Below are positions 27,765-37,471 of a stretch of 64,000 nt of DNA, one piece after another. Source of the DNA: Pseudomonas sp. MWU15-20650 (GTDB lineage Bacteria; Pseudomonadota; Gammaproteobacteria; Pseudomonadales; Pseudomonadaceae). Within the stretch, counting starts at the first letter, position 1. Each line of letters begins with the position of its first letter. The position numbers and the translations under genes were made by a program. The stretch covers positions 62,001 through 126,000 of the forward strand of contig NZ_JALJFG010000002.1 of assembly GCF_023242475.1 (NCBI RefSeq). The letters are read 5' to 3'. The notes below the pieces were generated by a model, which made no database searches, was not told the DNA's origin, and saw nothing but the letters and a program-made list of their open reading frames with translations.

Positions 27765-28307
27765 GTGAACAAGTCGTTGCTGGTTGGTGCGGTATTGGGT
27801 GCTGTCGGTGTGACTGCCGGGGGCGCTGTTGCCACCTACAGCCTGGTAAAAAGCGGCCCTGAGTATGCGCAAGTGCTGGCGGTGCAGCCGGTGAAAACCC
27901 AGATCAAGACGCCGCGTGAGGTTTGCAAGGACGTTGCCGTGACTCGGCAGCGGCCGGTGCAGGATCAACATCAAATCGTCGGCACCGTGGTCGGTGCGCT
28001 GGCGGGTGGCCTGTTGGGTAACCAGGTCGGTGGCGGTAATGGCAAAAAGCTGGCTACTGTAGCGGGTGCGGTCGGTGGCGGTTATGCCGGTAACAAGGTT
28101 CAGGAAGGTATGCAGAACCGCGATACCTACACCACGACCCAAACGCGTTGTAACACTGTCAACGACATCAGCGACAAGGTTGTCGGCTATGACGTGCGTT
28201 ACAACTTGGGCGGCAAGGAAGGCACGGTGCGCATGGATCGTGACCCGGGTGGCCAGATTCCGGTCGATAAAGAAGGTCGTCTGATCCTGGGTCAGAACCA
28301 GCAGTAG
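27765..28307 (+). CDS. Glycine-zipper 2TM domain protein
   Basis: A 180-residue envelope protein. A hydrophobic N-terminal anchor (about 5-25) is followed by a glycine-zipper segment (VGTVVGALAGGLLGNQVGGG and VAGAVGGGYAGN, about 75-110) and a soluble C-terminal domain (VVGYDVRYNLGGKEGTVRMD). This is the SlyB/PA-type '2TM glycine zipper' group associated with outer-membrane integrity. The GTG at 27765 was chosen for the AGGAGG five bases upstream. An in-frame upstream extension would overlap the promoter region just after the secF terminator. Confidence 0.8.
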   Translation: MNKSLLVGAVLGAVGVTAGGAVATYSLVKSGPEYAQVLAVQPVKTQIKTPREVCKDVAVTRQRPVQDQHQIVGTVVGALAGGLLGNQVGGGNGKKLATVAGAVGGGYAGNKVQEGMQNRDTYTTTQTRCNTVNDISDKVVGYDVRYNLGGKEGTVRMDRDPGGQIPVDKEGRLILGQNQQ

Positions 28308-28331
28308 TCCCAGGCCTGGCGCAGTTCAAAA

Positions 28332-28418
28332 TGTGGGAGGGGGCTTGCTCCCGATAGCCATGGGGCAGTCAACAGAAGTGTTGAATGTCAGATCGCCATC
28401 GGGAGCAAGTCCTCACAC
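28332..28418. repeat. REP doublet (REPIN-like)
   Basis: TGTGGGAGGGGGCTTGCTCCC (28332-28352) faces an inverted, slightly diverged copy GGGAGCAAGTCCTCACAC (28401-28418), with a ~45-base spacer. It lies between convergent genes, the usual place for such non-autonomous elements. Confidence 0.8.
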
Positions 28419-28465
28419 TTTGATTGGTGTTGTTGGGGGTGCGGCGAACCTCAAATACCAGGCAT

Positions 28466-28494
28466 AAAAAAAGCACCCCGTGGGGTGCTTTTTT
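28466..28494 (-). terminator. Bidirectional terminator after suhB
   Basis: AAGCACCCC and GGGGTGCTT form a 9-bp stem with a 2-base loop, flanked by A and T runs on both sides. It can serve suhB on the minus strand. Confidence 0.88.
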
Positions 28495-28506
28495 GTGCTC
28501 GCTCGC

Positions 28507-29322
28507 TTAGCGCTTCAGCGAGGCCGGCAGGTGCGGCTGGATCGCCGTCAGGACTGCCTTGAAGCATTTGGTGTTGCCCGCAACCACGTGGCCTTTCTCA
28601 AGGAAGTCGTGACCGCCGGTGAAGTCGCTCACCAGGCCGCCAGCTTCCTGGATCAGCAGGGCGCCTGCAGCCATGTCCCACTCGGACAGGCCCGACTCCC
28701 AGAACGCATCAAAACGACCAGCGGCTACATACGCCAGGTCCAGGCTGGCTGCGCCGGCACGGCGGATACCGGCGGTCTGGCCAACCAGGGCGCGGAACAT
28801 GCCCAGGTAGTTTTCCAGGTTGTCCATCTGGTCGTCACGGAAGGGGAAGCCGGTACCCAGCAGGGCGCCGTCGAGGCTGGTGCGGCCGCTGACACGCAGG
28901 CGACGACCGTTCAATTGGGCGCCACGGCCACGGCTGGCGGTGAATTCTTCCTGGCGAACCGGATCCAGAACAACGGCGTGTTCCAGGCGGCCACGGTATT
29001 TGCAGGCAATGCTCACGGCAAAGTGTGGGATGCCGCGCAGGAAGTTGGTGGTGCCATCCAGTGGGTCGATGATCCACAGGTAGTCTTCGCCTTCGCCGCT
29101 ACCTTTGTGCAGGCCGGTTTCTTCACCGAGGATGCCGTGGGTAGGGTAGGCCTTGCGCAGGGCGTCGATGATTTTCTGTTCGGCGGCGCGATCCACCTCG
29201 GATACATAATCCTTGGCGTCTTTTTCGTCGACCTTGATGGTATCCAGGCGCTCGATGGAGCGGAAGATCAATTCACTGGCGCTGCGGGCGGCGCGCAGCG
29301 CGATATTCAGCATGGGCTGCAT
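28507..29322 (-). CDS. suhB: Inositol-1-monophosphatase family protein SuhB
   Basis: A 271-residue member of the inositol monophosphatase family. The metal-binding motifs are GEETG (about 67-71), WIIDPLDGTTNF and the C-terminal WDMAAGALLIQEAGG. It hydrolyses inositol monophosphates. In enterobacteria SuhB also joins rRNA antitermination complexes, and in Pseudomonas it influences virulence regulation. It diverges from trmJ, the normal pseudomonad arrangement. Confidence 0.95.
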   Translation of the reverse strand: MQPMLNIALRAARSASELIFRSIERLDTIKVDEKDAKDYVSEVDRAAEQKIIDALRKAYPTHGILGEETGLHKGSGEGEDYLWIIDPLDGTTNFLRGIPHFAVSIACKYRGRLEHAVVLDPVRQEEFTASRGRGAQLNGRRLRVSGRTSLDGALLGTGFPFRDDQMDNLENYLGMFRALVGQTAGIRRAGAASLDLAYVAAGRFDAFWESGLSEWDMAAGALLIQEAGGLVSDFTGGHDFLEKGHVVAGNTKCFKAVLTAIQPHLPASLKR

Positions 29323-29467
29323 GGATGTGTCACCTAAGGTTGTTAAAGAAAGCCGGGCATTCTAGCAGAAACTTTCCTCAGGTGAAGGATGACGTTCGCT
29401 TTCATGGCATAACCTTAGGCTGTTCTGTAATATTTGCTCCCCTTTCCCGTGTCCGAGAGCGCCTCCC

Positions 29468-30238
29468 TTGCTGCAAAACATTCGTGTCGTCTTGGTCAAT
29501 ACCAGTCACCCCGGCAACATCGGTGGGGTGGCGCGAGCCATGAAAAACATGGGGCTGACGCGCCTGGTGCTGGTCGAACCGCGGGTGTTCCCGCACCACG
29601 AGGCCGATGCCCGCGCATCCGGCGCCAATGACATCCTCGAAAAAGCCCAGGTTGTCGCCACCCTGGAAGACGCCTTGGTCGGCTGCAACCTGGTGCTTGG
29701 CACCAGTGCTCGCGACCGTCGTATCCCCTGGCCGCTGCTGGATCCGCGTGAGTGCGGCACCAAAGTGGTGGAGGAGGCGGCCGGCGGCGCTGAAATTGCC
29801 TTGGTATTCGGCCGTGAAGATTCCGGTCTGACCAATGACGAGCTGCAGCGATGTCATTATCACGTGCACATTCCATCAGACCCTGAATTCAGCTCGCTGA
29901 ACCTCGGGGCTGCGGTGCAGGTGTTGACCTACGAAGTGCGTATGGCGTGGCTGGCGGCTGCCGGTCAGCCGAGCAAAGTGGAAAAGGAAGAGGTGGCGTC
30001 GACCAAAAGTGGCGAGTTGGCCACCATGGACGAGCTGGAGCGGTTCTATGAGCACCTGGAGCAAACCCTGGTGGCCATTGAGTTTCTCGATCCGGAAAAA
30101 CCACGGCACTTGATGGCGCGCCTGCGCCGCCTGTACGGGCGCAGCTCGGTGAGCCGAGCGGAAATGAATATATTGCGTGGCATCCTCACGGAAACCCAGA
30201 AAGCGGCCCGTGGTGAGCTTCTTAAGCGGAAGGATTAA
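29468..30238 (+). CDS. trmJ: tRNA (cytidine/uridine-32-2'-O)-methyltransferase TrmJ
   Basis: A 256-residue SPOUT methyltransferase. The first motif is [20 protein letters not shown], the knot region contains [13 protein letters not shown], and [14 protein letters not shown] is motif 3. A C-terminal helical part helps bind tRNA. It starts with TTG at 29468; no ATG or GTG fits the conserved beginning [16 protein letters not shown]. It is followed two bases later by cysE. Confidence 0.93.
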   Translation: MLQNIRVVLVNTSHPGNIGGVARAMKNMGLTRLVLVEPRVFPHHEADARASGANDILEKAQVVATLEDALVGCNLVLGTSARDRRIPWPLLDPRECGTKVVEEAAGGAEIALVFGREDSGLTNDELQRCHYHVHIPSDPEFSSLNLGAAVQVLTYEVRMAWLAAAGQPSKVEKEEVASTKSGELATMDELERFYEHLEQTLVAIEFLDPEKPRHLMARLRRLYGRSSVSRAEMNILRGILTETQKAARGELLKRKD

Positions 30239-30240
30239 AA

Positions 30241-31023
30241 ATGTTCGAGCGTTTGCGAGAAGATATCCAGAGTGTTTTCCACCGTGACCCGGCGGCGCGC
30301 AACGCCTTTGAAGTGCTGACCTGCTACCCGGGCATGCACGCGATCTGGATTCACCGCCTTTCCGGCGCCTTGTGGGGCATGGGCTGGAAATGGCTGGCGC
30401 GGCTGGTGTCAAACTTCGGTCGCTGGTTGACCGGTATCGAGATCCATCCGGGTGCCAAGGTAGGCCGTCGCTTCTTTATCGACCATGGCATGGGCATTGT
30501 GATTGGCGAGACCGCCGAGATTGGTGATGACGTGACGCTTTACCAGGGCGTGACCCTGGGCGGCACGACCTGGAACAAAGGTAAGCGCCACCCAACGCTG
30601 GGCGATGGCGTGGTGGTAGGGGCGGGCGCCAAAGTGCTCGGGCCGTTTACCGTGGGCGCCGGTGCGAAGGTCGGCTCCAACGCGGTAGTGACCAAGGCTG
30701 TGCCGCCGGGTGCCACGGTTGTGGGCATTCCAGGTCGCATCATCGTCAAGCCGCAAGTCGGTGATGAGCAAGAGGCCAAGCGCAAGGCGATGGCCGAGAA
30801 GATCGGCTTCGATGCCTATGGCGTCAGTGAAGACATGCCCGACCCGGTGGCACGCGCCATTGGCCAGCTGCTTGATCATCTGCAAGCAGTGGACGGCAAG
30901 CTGGAGGGTATGTGCGGTGCGCTGAAAGAATTGGGCAGCCCGTACTGTGCCAAAGACTTGCCTGAGCTGCGCGAAGAAGATTTTGCTGAGATCAAGGACG
31001 AGGCTGCCACCAAGGCAAGCTGA
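30241..31023 (+). CDS. cysE: Serine O-acetyltransferase
   Basis: A 260-residue left-handed beta-helix acyltransferase. [37 protein letters not shown] and [26 protein letters not shown] give the catalytic His region and hexapeptide repeats. It makes O-acetylserine for cysteine synthesis. It belongs to the shorter CysE type with an extended charged tail. Lying just before the isc operon, it supplies the cysteine that IscS uses as sulfur donor. Confidence 0.94.
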   Translation: MFERLREDIQSVFHRDPAARNAFEVLTCYPGMHAIWIHRLSGALWGMGWKWLARLVSNFGRWLTGIEIHPGAKVGRRFFIDHGMGIVIGETAEIGDDVTLYQGVTLGGTTWNKGKRHPTLGDGVVVGAGAKVLGPFTVGAGAKVGSNAVVTKAVPPGATVVGIPGRIIVKPQVGDEQEAKRKAMAEKIGFDAYGVSEDMPDPVARAIGQLLDHLQAVDGKLEGMCGALKELGSPYCAKDLPELREEDFAEIKDEAATKAS

Positions 31024-31048
31024 GGTTTCGCAATCACTGCAAAACCCC

Positions 31049-31138
31049 TGTGGGAGCGGGCTTGCTCGCGAAAGCGGTGTGTCAGTCACCGAGCATATTG
31101 ACTGGCCCATCGCATTCGCGAGCAAGCCCGCTCCCGCA
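31049..31138. repeat. REP doublet (GTGGGAGCGGGCTTGCTCGCG type)
   Basis: A direct copy at 31049-31072 and its near-perfect inverse at 31115-31138 are separated by about 42 bases. The element occupies the first part of the 303-base cysE-iscR gap; the rest of that gap holds the iscR promoter. Confidence 0.85.
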
Positions 31139-31235
31139 TGTTGACCTCCGTTTGTCCTGCATTCTCGGCTCGGCCCTGTTCCCGCTGGTCCATCCCACCC
31201 TGTCCTGCTATGATTCGCGCGCCCTTTTTACGGGT

Positions 31236-31293
31236 AATCCTGACTAAAGTACTAGGTCTTATAGTTGACTTAAATACTCGGGAATCGCATACT
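31236..31293 (+). promoter_or_regulatory. iscR promoter with two IscR-type binding sites
   Basis: Two adjacent copies fit the type-1 IscR pattern: CCTGACTAAAGTACTAGG (inside 31236-31263) and ATAGTTGACTTAAATACTCG (from 31261). A -35 TTGACT (31265-31270) and a -10-like CATACT (31288-31293), 17 bases apart, overlap the second site. Binding of [2Fe-2S]-IscR there would repress the operon; this is inferred from the motif. Confidence 0.7.
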
Positions 31294-31326
31294 TGCTCCC
31301 ATTCTGAAACACCTTGGTACTTGTCC

Positions 31327-31818
31327 ATGAGACTGACTACAAAAGGCCGATACGCGGTAACCGCCATGCTCGACTTGGCCTTGCACGCGCAAACTGGGCC
31401 GGTGTCCCTGGCCGATATCTCCGAGCGCCAAGGCATTTCCCTGTCCTACCTCGAGCAGCTGTTCGCCAAATTGCGCCGTAGCAACTTGGTTTCCAGCGTG
31501 CGTGGGCCGGGTGGCGGTTATCAGCTGTCCCGCGATATGCAGGGCATTCAGGTGGCCCAGGTAATCGATGCGGTCAACGAATCCGTCGATGCCACCAAAT
31601 GCCAGGGCCTGGGTGACTGCCACGCCGGCGACACCTGCCTGACGCACCACTTGTGGTGTGACTTGAGCCTGCAGATCCATGAGTTTTTGAGTGGTATCAG
31701 CTTGGCTGATCTTGTGACTCGCCGTGAGGTGCAAGAAGTAGCCCAGCGTCAGGACCAGCGCCGTTGCAACACCAAGGCGCCGCGTCTGGACAAGATTGAA
31801 GCGTCCGCCGTCGAGTGA
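31327..31818 (+). CDS. iscR: Iron-sulfur cluster regulator IscR
   Basis: A 163-residue Rrf2-family repressor. The N-terminal winged helix ([18 protein letters not shown]) is followed by the cluster ligands C92, C98, C104 and H107, identical in position to the enterobacterial protein. It senses the [2Fe-2S] state and represses isc when clusters are plentiful. The ATG at 31327 was chosen; longer in-frame starts would lie inside the promoter and its operator sites. Confidence 0.97.
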   Translation: MRLTTKGRYAVTAMLDLALHAQTGPVSLADISERQGISLSYLEQLFAKLRRSNLVSSVRGPGGGYQLSRDMQGIQVAQVIDAVNESVDATKCQGLGDCHAGDTCLTHHLWCDLSLQIHEFLSGISLADLVTRREVQEVAQRQDQRRCNTKAPRLDKIEASAVE

Positions 31819-31868
31819 CAGCCGCAGAGCTAACGGCACGCCAGCCAGCCTGATTTAGGAGAAAGTCC

Positions 31869-33083
31869 ATGAAATTGCCGATTTACCTTGATTACTCAGC
31901 GACCACCCCGGTTGATCCGCGTGTCGCGCAAAAGATGAGCGAGTGCCTGCTGGTTGACGGAAACTTCGGCAACCCGGCCTCCCGTTCCCACGTATTCGGC
32001 TGGAAAGCCGAGGAAGCGGTCGAGAACGCTCGTCGACAGGTCGCTGACCTGGTGGGCGCTGACCCGCGTGAAATCGTCTGGACCTCCGGTGCCACCGAGT
32101 CCGACAACCTGGCTATCAAGGGCGCGGCGCATTTCTACGCGACCAAGGGCAAGCACCTGATCACCACCAAGATTGAGCACAAGGCTGTCCTCGACACCAT
32201 GCGCCAACTGGAGCGTGAAGGTTTCGAGGTGACTTACCTCGAGCCGACCACCGACGGTATCGTTACCCCGGCCATGATCGAAGCGGCACTGCGTGAAGAC
32301 ACCATCCTGGTTTCCGTGATTCACGTGAACAACGAAATCGGCACCATCAACGACATCGCAGCCATCGGCGAACTGACCCGTTCCAAGGGCATTCTGCTGC
32401 ACGTCGATGCGGCTCAGTCCACCGGCAAGGTCGACATCGACCTGTCCAAGCTGAAAGTCGACCTGATGTCGTTCTCGGCCCACAAGACCTACGGCCCTAA
32501 AGGCATCGGCGCCCTTTACGTGAGCCGCAAGCCTCGAGTGCGCATCGAAGCCACCATGCACGGTGGCGGTCATGAACGCGGCATGCGTTCGGGCACCCTG
32601 GCGACCCACCAGATCGTCGGCATGGGCGAAGCGTTCCGTGTGGCCAAGGAAGACATGGCTGCCGAAAACATCCGTATCAAGGCTCTGAGCGATCGCTTCT
32701 ACAAGCAGGTCGAGAACCTTGAAGAGCTGTACATCAATGGCAGCATGACTGCTCGTGTACCGCACAACCTGAATTTGAGCTTCAACTACGTCGAAGGCGA
32801 GTCGCTGATCATGGCGCTCAAGGACCTGGCGGTTTCGTCCGGTTCGGCCTGCACCTCGGCTTCCCTTGAGCCGTCCTATGTGCTGCGTGCCCTGGGCCGC
32901 AACGACGAACTGGCACACAGCTCGATCCGCTTTACCTTCGGCCGCTTCACCACCGAAGAGCAAGTCGACTACGCCGCGCAGAAAGTCTGCGAAGCCGTCA
33001 ACAAGCTGCGCGTTCTGTCGCCGCTGTGGGACATGTACAAAGACGGTGTCGATATCTCCAAGATCGAGTGGGCGGCACACTAA
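31869..33083 (+). CDS. iscS: Cysteine desulfurase IscS
   Basis: A 404-residue PLP enzyme. K206 ([10 protein letters not shown]) is the Schiff-base lysine and C328 ([13 protein letters not shown]) carries the persulfide, both at the canonical positions. It takes sulfur from cysteine and delivers it to IscU and to tRNA-thiolation partners. It follows iscR by 50 bases with a GGAGAAAG ribosome site. Confidence 0.98.
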   Translation: MKLPIYLDYSATTPVDPRVAQKMSECLLVDGNFGNPASRSHVFGWKAEEAVENARRQVADLVGADPREIVWTSGATESDNLAIKGAAHFYATKGKHLITTKIEHKAVLDTMRQLEREGFEVTYLEPTTDGIVTPAMIEAALREDTILVSVIHVNNEIGTINDIAAIGELTRSKGILLHVDAAQSTGKVDIDLSKLKVDLMSFSAHKTYGPKGIGALYVSRKPRVRIEATMHGGGHERGMRSGTLATHQIVGMGEAFRVAKEDMAAENIRIKALSDRFYKQVENLEELYINGSMTARVPHNLNLSFNYVEGESLIMALKDLAVSSGSACTSASLEPSYVLRALGRNDELAHSSIRFTFGRFTTEEQVDYAAQKVCEAVNKLRVLSPLWDMYKDGVDISKIEWAAH

Positions 33084-33106
33084 CTATAGAAGCCGCCACC
33101 CAAGCT

Positions 33107-33144
33107 CTGTAGGAACGTGGCGGAAAACGCAGGCGTTTCTACAG
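33107..33144 (+). other. Hairpin in the iscS-iscU spacer
   Basis: CTGTAGGAACG (33107-33117) can pair with CGTTTCTACAG (33134-33144), an 11-bp stem with one G-T pair. A competing outer pairing, GCTCT with AGAGC (33151-33155), is also possible. It may set mRNA stability between iscS and iscU; no T run follows. Confidence 0.5.
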
Positions 33145-33182
33145 GGTTCCAGAGCGGCCCTGATGAGTGAGGATTCAGTACC

Positions 33183-33569
33183 ATGGCTTACAGCGAAAAG
33201 GTCATCGACCACTACGAAAACCCGCGCAACGTCGGCAAGATGAACGCGGAAGACCCTGATGTCGGCACCGGCATGGTCGGCGCTCCGGCGTGCGGCGATG
33301 TGATGCGCCTGCAGATCAAGGTCAACGACGCTGGCGTTATCGAAGACGCCAAGTTCAAGACTTACGGCTGCGGTTCCGCCATTGCCTCCAGCTCCCTCGC
33401 TACAGAGTGGATGAAAGGCAAGACCCTGGATGAGGCTGTCACCATCAGCAACACCCAGTTGGCTGAAGAGCTGGCCTTGCCGCCAGTTAAAATTCACTGC
33501 TCCGTACTCGCAGAAGACGCCATCAAGGCGGCCGTTCGCGACTACAAGCAGAAGAAAGGCTTGATCTAA
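33183..33569 (+). CDS. iscU: Fe-S cluster scaffold protein IscU
   Basis: A 128-residue scaffold with the three assembly cysteines C37, C63 and C106 and the chaperone-recognition motif LPPVK (99-103) read by HscA. Clusters are built here from IscS sulfur and iron, then released with HscBA. Length and order match other isc operons. Confidence 0.98.
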   Translation: MAYSEKVIDHYENPRNVGKMNAEDPDVGTGMVGAPACGDVMRLQIKVNDAGVIEDAKFKTYGCGSAIASSSLATEWMKGKTLDEAVTISNTQLAEELALPPVKIHCSVLAEDAIKAAVRDYKQKKGLI

Positions 33570-33597
33570 GCATTTGGCGACGAGTAAGGAGTCAACG

Positions 33598-33921
33598 ATG
33601 GCTATCAGCATGACAGAAGCGGCTGCGCAGCACATTCGCCGCTCCCTGAATGGGCGCGGTAAAGGTGAGGGGATTCGTCTGGGTGTTCGCACCACGGGCT
33701 GTTCCGGCCTTGCCTACGTGCTGGAGTTTGTCGATGAGGTGGTTGAGGAAGACCAGGTGTTCGAAAGTCACGGCGAGAAAGTGATCATCGACCCTAAGAG
33801 CCTGACCTACCTGGACGGCACCGAACTCGATTTCGTCAAGGAAGGGTTGAACGAAGGCTTCAAGTTCAACAACCCCAACGTGCGCGGTGAGTGTGGCTGC
33901 GGCGAAAGCTTCAACATCTGA
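33598..33921 (+). CDS. iscA: A-type Fe-S carrier IscA
   Basis: A 107-residue carrier with the three conserved cysteines C35, C99 and C101 (GECGCGESF). It transfers clusters to target enzymes, especially [4Fe-4S] ones. The ATG at 33598, with AAGGAG upstream, was preferred to an earlier in-frame codon. Confidence 0.97.
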   Translation: MAISMTEAAAQHIRRSLNGRGKGEGIRLGVRTTGCSGLAYVLEFVDEVVEEDQVFESHGEKVIIDPKSLTYLDGTELDFVKEGLNEGFKFNNPNVRGECGCGESFNI

Positions 33922-33929
33922 GGCTATTC

Positions 33930-34451
33930 GTGGGTACTCCTTGTCATTTCGCTTTATTCGAGCTGCAGCCGAGCTTTCGGCTGGACCTTGAGCAGCTTGC
34001 CACGCGCTACCGAGAGTTGGCGCGTGGGGTGCATCCGGACCGCTTTGCCGACGCCTCCGAGCGTGAGCAGCGCCTGGCGCTGGAGCGGTCGGCCAGCCTC
34101 AACGAAGCCTATCAGACCCTCAAGAACCCCCCGAAACGCGCGCGTTATTTGCTCGCGATGAACGGTGGCGAGTTGCCGCTTGAAGTCACGGTGCATGACC
34201 CGGACTTCCTGATGCAGCAGATGCAGTGGCGCGAAGAACTTGAAGACTTGCAGGACGAGGCTGATATAGCCGGTGTTGCAGTCTTCAAGCGTCGTCTGAA
34301 AGTGGCCCAGGATGAGCTTAACGAAAGCTTCGCAGCCTGTTGGGATGATGCAGCGCAACGCGAGCAGGCCGAACGCCTGATGCGGCGCATGCAGTTCCTC
34401 GACAAGCTCACCTACGAAGTGCGCCAGCTAGAAGAGCGCCTCGACGATTAA
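33930..34451 (+). CDS. hscB: Co-chaperone HscB
   Basis: A 173-residue J-protein. The HPD tripeptide is at residues 35-37 ([10 protein letters not shown]), and the C-terminal helical domain that binds IscU follows. It brings IscU to HscA and stimulates its ATPase. The start is GTG at 33930 ([10 protein letters not shown]), 8 bases after iscA. Confidence 0.95.
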   Translation: MGTPCHFALFELQPSFRLDLEQLATRYRELARGVHPDRFADASEREQRLALERSASLNEAYQTLKNPPKRARYLLAMNGGELPLEVTVHDPDFLMQQMQWREELEDLQDEADIAGVAVFKRRLKVAQDELNESFAACWDDAAQREQAERLMRRMQFLDKLTYEVRQLEERLDD

Positions 34452-34502
34452 CCCAGTGCTGCCCGTGATGCACGCCTGATAGACAGATAAGACCTGATTA
34501 CC

Positions 34503-36365
34503 ATGGCCCTACTGCAAATCGCCGAACCCGGCCAAAGCCCTCAACCGCACCAGCGTCGCCTGGCGGTCGGGATTGACCTGGGCACCACCAATTCCCTGGT
34601 CGCCGCCTTGCGCAGCGGCCTGTCCGAGCCGCTGCCCGACGCCGATGGCCAGGTTATCCTGCCATCCGCTGTGCGCTATCACGCCGATCGCACCGAAGTC
34701 GGAGAGTCGGCCAAGCTGGCAGCGTCTGCCGATCCTTTGAATACCGTGCTGTCGGTCAAGCGCTTGATGGGTCGTGGCCTGTCCGACGTCAAGCAACTGG
34801 GTGACCAGTTGCCGTACCGCTTTGTCGGCGGCGAGTCCCATATGCCGTTCATCGACACCGTCCAGGGCCCGAAAAGCCCGGTGGAAGTGTCGGCCGATAT
34901 TCTCAAGGTGCTGCGCCAGCGTGCGGAAACCACCTTGGGCGGCGAACTGGTCGGTGCGGTTATCACGGTGCCGGCCTATTTTGATGACGCCCAGCGCCAA
35001 GCCACCAAGGATGCGGCAAAACTCGCCGGCCTTAACGTACTACGCCTGCTCAACGAGCCGACTGCAGCCGCTGTAGCCTATGGCCTGGACCAGCACGCTG
35101 AAGGCTTGGTCGCCATTTATGACCTGGGTGGCGGGACCTTTGATATCTCGATCCTGCGCTTGACCGGCGGAGTGTTTGAAGTGCTGGCCACCGGTGGCGA
35201 CAGCGCCCTGGGTGGCGATGACTTTGACCATGCCATTGCCGGCTGGATCATCACCAGAGCCGGTTTGTCGGCTGACCTGGACCCGGGCGCGCAGCGCAAT
35301 TTGCTGCAAACCGCCTGTGCGGCCAAGGAAGCACTGACTGACGCTGATTCTGTTGAAGTTTCTTACGGTAGCTGGTCGGCCCAACTGACTCGCGAAGCCT
35401 TTGATGCGCTGATCGAGCCAATGGTCGCCCGCAGCCTCAAGGCGTGCCGTCGGGCTGTACGTGATTCCGGAATTGAACTCGAAGACGTGGCCGCTGTGGT
35501 CATGGTCGGCGGTTCGACTCGCGTCCCACGCGTTCGCGAAGCGGTTGCCGAAGCTTTCGGTCGCCAGCCACTGACAGAAATCGACCCGGATCAAGTCGTC
35601 GCCATCGGCGCTGCTATCCAGGCCGACACGCTTGCCGGTAACAAACGCGATGGTGGCGAGTTGCTGCTGCTCGACGTGATTCCGTTGTCCTTGGGTCTGG
35701 AAACCATGGGCGGCTTGATGGAGAAGGTGATCCCGCGTAACACCACCATCCCTGTCGCCCGCGCACAGGATTTCACCACCTATAAAGATGGCCAGACGGC
35801 CATGATGATTCATGTGCTGCAAGGCGAGCGCGAGCTGATCAGCGACTGCCGCTCCCTGGCGCGCTTTGAATTGCGCGGTATCCCGGCGATGGTCGCGGGT
35901 GCGGCGAAGATTCGCGTGACCTTCCAGGTCGACGCCGACGGTCTGCTCAGCGTGGCTGCGCGGGAGCTGGGTTCGGGTGTCGAGGCCAGCATCCAGGTCA
36001 AGCCGTCCTACGGCCTGACCGACGGCGAAATCGCCAAGATGCTCAAGGATTCGTTCCAATATGCCGGTGACGATAAGGTCGCCCGCGTACTGCGCGAGCA
36101 GCAAGTCGATGCCCAGCGCCTGCTCGAAGCCGTGCAGGGCGCCCTGGAAGCCGACGGCGAGCGTCTACTGGATGCTGAAGAGCGCATGGTTATCGACCTG
36201 CAAATGCAGGAACTGGCCGAATTGATGAAAGGCAACGATGGTTACGCTATCGAGCAACAGACCAAGCGCCTGTCGCAGGTCACTGACGCCTTTGCCGCCC
36301 GCCGCATGGATCAGACGGTGAAAGCCGCACTGGCCGGGCGCAACCTGAATGAAATCGAGGAATAA
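34503..36365 (+). CDS. hscA: Hsp70-type chaperone HscA
   Basis: A 620-residue specialised Hsp70. The ATPase domain carries [45 protein letters not shown] and [14 protein letters not shown]. The substrate-binding domain with [15 protein letters not shown] follows from about residue 390. It releases clusters from IscU together with HscB. It is followed 3 bases later by fdx. Confidence 0.97.
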   Translation: MALLQIAEPGQSPQPHQRRLAVGIDLGTTNSLVAALRSGLSEPLPDADGQVILPSAVRYHADRTEVGESAKLAASADPLNTVLSVKRLMGRGLSDVKQLGDQLPYRFVGGESHMPFIDTVQGPKSPVEVSADILKVLRQRAETTLGGELVGAVITVPAYFDDAQRQATKDAAKLAGLNVLRLLNEPTAAAVAYGLDQHAEGLVAIYDLGGGTFDISILRLTGGVFEVLATGGDSALGGDDFDHAIAGWIITRAGLSADLDPGAQRNLLQTACAAKEALTDADSVEVSYGSWSAQLTREAFDALIEPMVARSLKACRRAVRDSGIELEDVAAVVMVGGSTRVPRVREAVAEAFGRQPLTEIDPDQVVAIGAAIQADTLAGNKRDGGELLLLDVIPLSLGLETMGGLMEKVIPRNTTIPVARAQDFTTYKDGQTAMMIHVLQGERELISDCRSLARFELRGIPAMVAGAAKIRVTFQVDADGLLSVAARELGSGVEASIQVKPSYGLTDGEIAKMLKDSFQYAGDDKVARVLREQQVDAQRLLEAVQGALEADGERLLDAEERMVIDLQMQELAELMKGNDGYAIEQQTKRLSQVTDAFAARRMDQTVKAALAGRNLNEIEE

Positions 36366-36368
36366 TTA

Positions 36369-36710
36369 ATGCCGCAGGTCATTTTTCTGCCACACGCCGA
36401 GCATTGCCCGGACGGGATGGTTGTGGAGGCTGAGACCGGCAAGTCCATCCTCGAAGTTGCCCATGACAACCACATCGAGATCGAGAGTGCCTGCGGCGGT
36501 GTCTGCGCCTGCACCACTTGCCATTGCATCATTCGCGAGGGTTTCAATTCCCTTGAAGAAGCCGATGAGCTGGAAGAGGACTTTCTTGACCGTGCGTGGG
36601 GCCTGGAAGCGACTTCGCGCTTGAGCTGTCAGGCAAAGGTCGGGACTGAAGATATCACCGTCGAAATTCCGAAATATTCGCTCAACCATGCTGCCGAAGC
36701 GCCGCATTGA
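36369..36710 (+). CDS. fdx: ISC-type [2Fe-2S] ferredoxin
   Basis: A 113-residue ferredoxin with cluster ligands C42, C48, C51 and C87, and the extra C46 also seen in the enterobacterial Fdx. It supplies electrons for cluster assembly and reductive coupling on IscU. Confidence 0.97.
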   Translation: MPQVIFLPHAEHCPDGMVVEAETGKSILEVAHDNHIEIESACGGVCACTTCHCIIREGFNSLEEADELEEDFLDRAWGLEATSRLSCQAKVGTEDITVEIPKYSLNHAAEAPH

Positions 36711-36724
36711 TTCAAGGAAGTGCC

Positions 36725-36925
36725 ATGAGTCTTAAATGGGTTGATGTACAAGAAATCGCTATCCTGCTGGCCGATGGCAATCCGGATATGGACCCCTATT
36801 CGCTGAACTTTGTAGCATTGCGTGACATGGTCATGGCCTTGCCGGGGTTCGAGGATGAGCGGGATCGTGGCGGTGAAAAGGTCCTGGAAGCGATCCAGAC
36901 TGCTTGGAAAGAAGAGCAGGACTGA
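36725..36925 (+). CDS. iscX: Fe-S assembly protein IscX
   Basis: A 66-residue acidic protein (MSLKWVDVQEIAILLADGNPDMDP start, DERDRGGEKVLEAIQ end) matching IscX/YfhJ. It binds IscS and modulates its activity. It closes the isc operon; the start at 36725 follows AAGGAAGTGCC. Confidence 0.95.
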   Translation: MSLKWVDVQEIAILLADGNPDMDPYSLNFVALRDMVMALPGFEDERDRGGEKVLEAIQTAWKEEQD

Positions 36926-36957
36926 CGCCTCTCTTACGCAGTTAGGCAATACCCAAG

Positions 36958-36990
36958 AACCCGCGTATAATTCGCGGGTTTAATTTTTCG
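36958..36990 (+). terminator. Isc-operon terminator whose loop is the ndk -10 box
   Basis: AACCCGCG and CGCGGGTT form an 8-bp stem, followed by TTAATTTTT, as expected for a terminator after iscX. The 7-base loop is TATAATT (36966-36972), a perfect -10 hexamer. A weak -35 candidate, TTAGGC, lies 18 bases upstream at 36942-36947. ndk begins 45 bases downstream of the -10. Confidence 0.65.
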
Positions 36991-37016
36991 CAAATTACCG
37001 TTTCTGGAGTTACACC

Positions 37017-37442
37017 ATGGCTGTTCAACGTACTTTCTCCATCATCAAGCCTGACGCTGTTGCAAAAAACGTCATCGGCGAGATCACCACTCGTTTCGAA
37101 AAAGCCGGCCTGAAGGTTGTAGCTTCGAAACTCAAGCAACTGTCCAAGGCTGAAGCTGAAGGCTTCTACGCTGAGCACAGCGCTCGTGGCTTCTTCGGCG
37201 ACCTGGTTGCCTTCATGATCTCCGGTCCTGTTGTTGTTCAGGTTCTGGAAGGCGAAAACGCTATCGCTCTGAACCGTGAGCTGATGGGCGCTACCAACCC
37301 TAAAGAAGCGGCTGCCGGCACTATCCGTGCTGATTTCGCTGAGTCCATCGACGCCAACGCTGTACACGGTTCGGACTCCGAAGCTGCCGCTGCTCGCGAA
37401 ATCGCTTACTTTTTCGCTGCTACTGAAGTAACCGCTCGCTAA
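37017..37442 (+). CDS. ndk: Nucleoside diphosphate kinase
   Basis: A 141-residue [18 protein letters not shown] at the N-terminus and H117 in NAVHGSDS as the phosphohistidine. It transfers phosphate from ATP to nucleoside diphosphates. TCTGGAG is its ribosome site; see the overlapping terminator/promoter hairpin upstream. Confidence 0.98.
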   Translation: MAVQRTFSIIKPDAVAKNVIGEITTRFEKAGLKVVASKLKQLSKAEAEGFYAEHSARGFFGDLVAFMISGPVVVQVLEGENAIALNRELMGATNPKEAAAGTIRADFAESIDANAVHGSDSEAAAAREIAYFFAATEVTAR

Positions 37443-37471
37443 GCATCGGCTTAAAGAGTGAGGGTGAATCC

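Noticed and set aside
31896..33080. 394-codon minus-strand frame opposite iscS
   Set aside because: Shadow of a gene whose active-site residues are in canonical positions.
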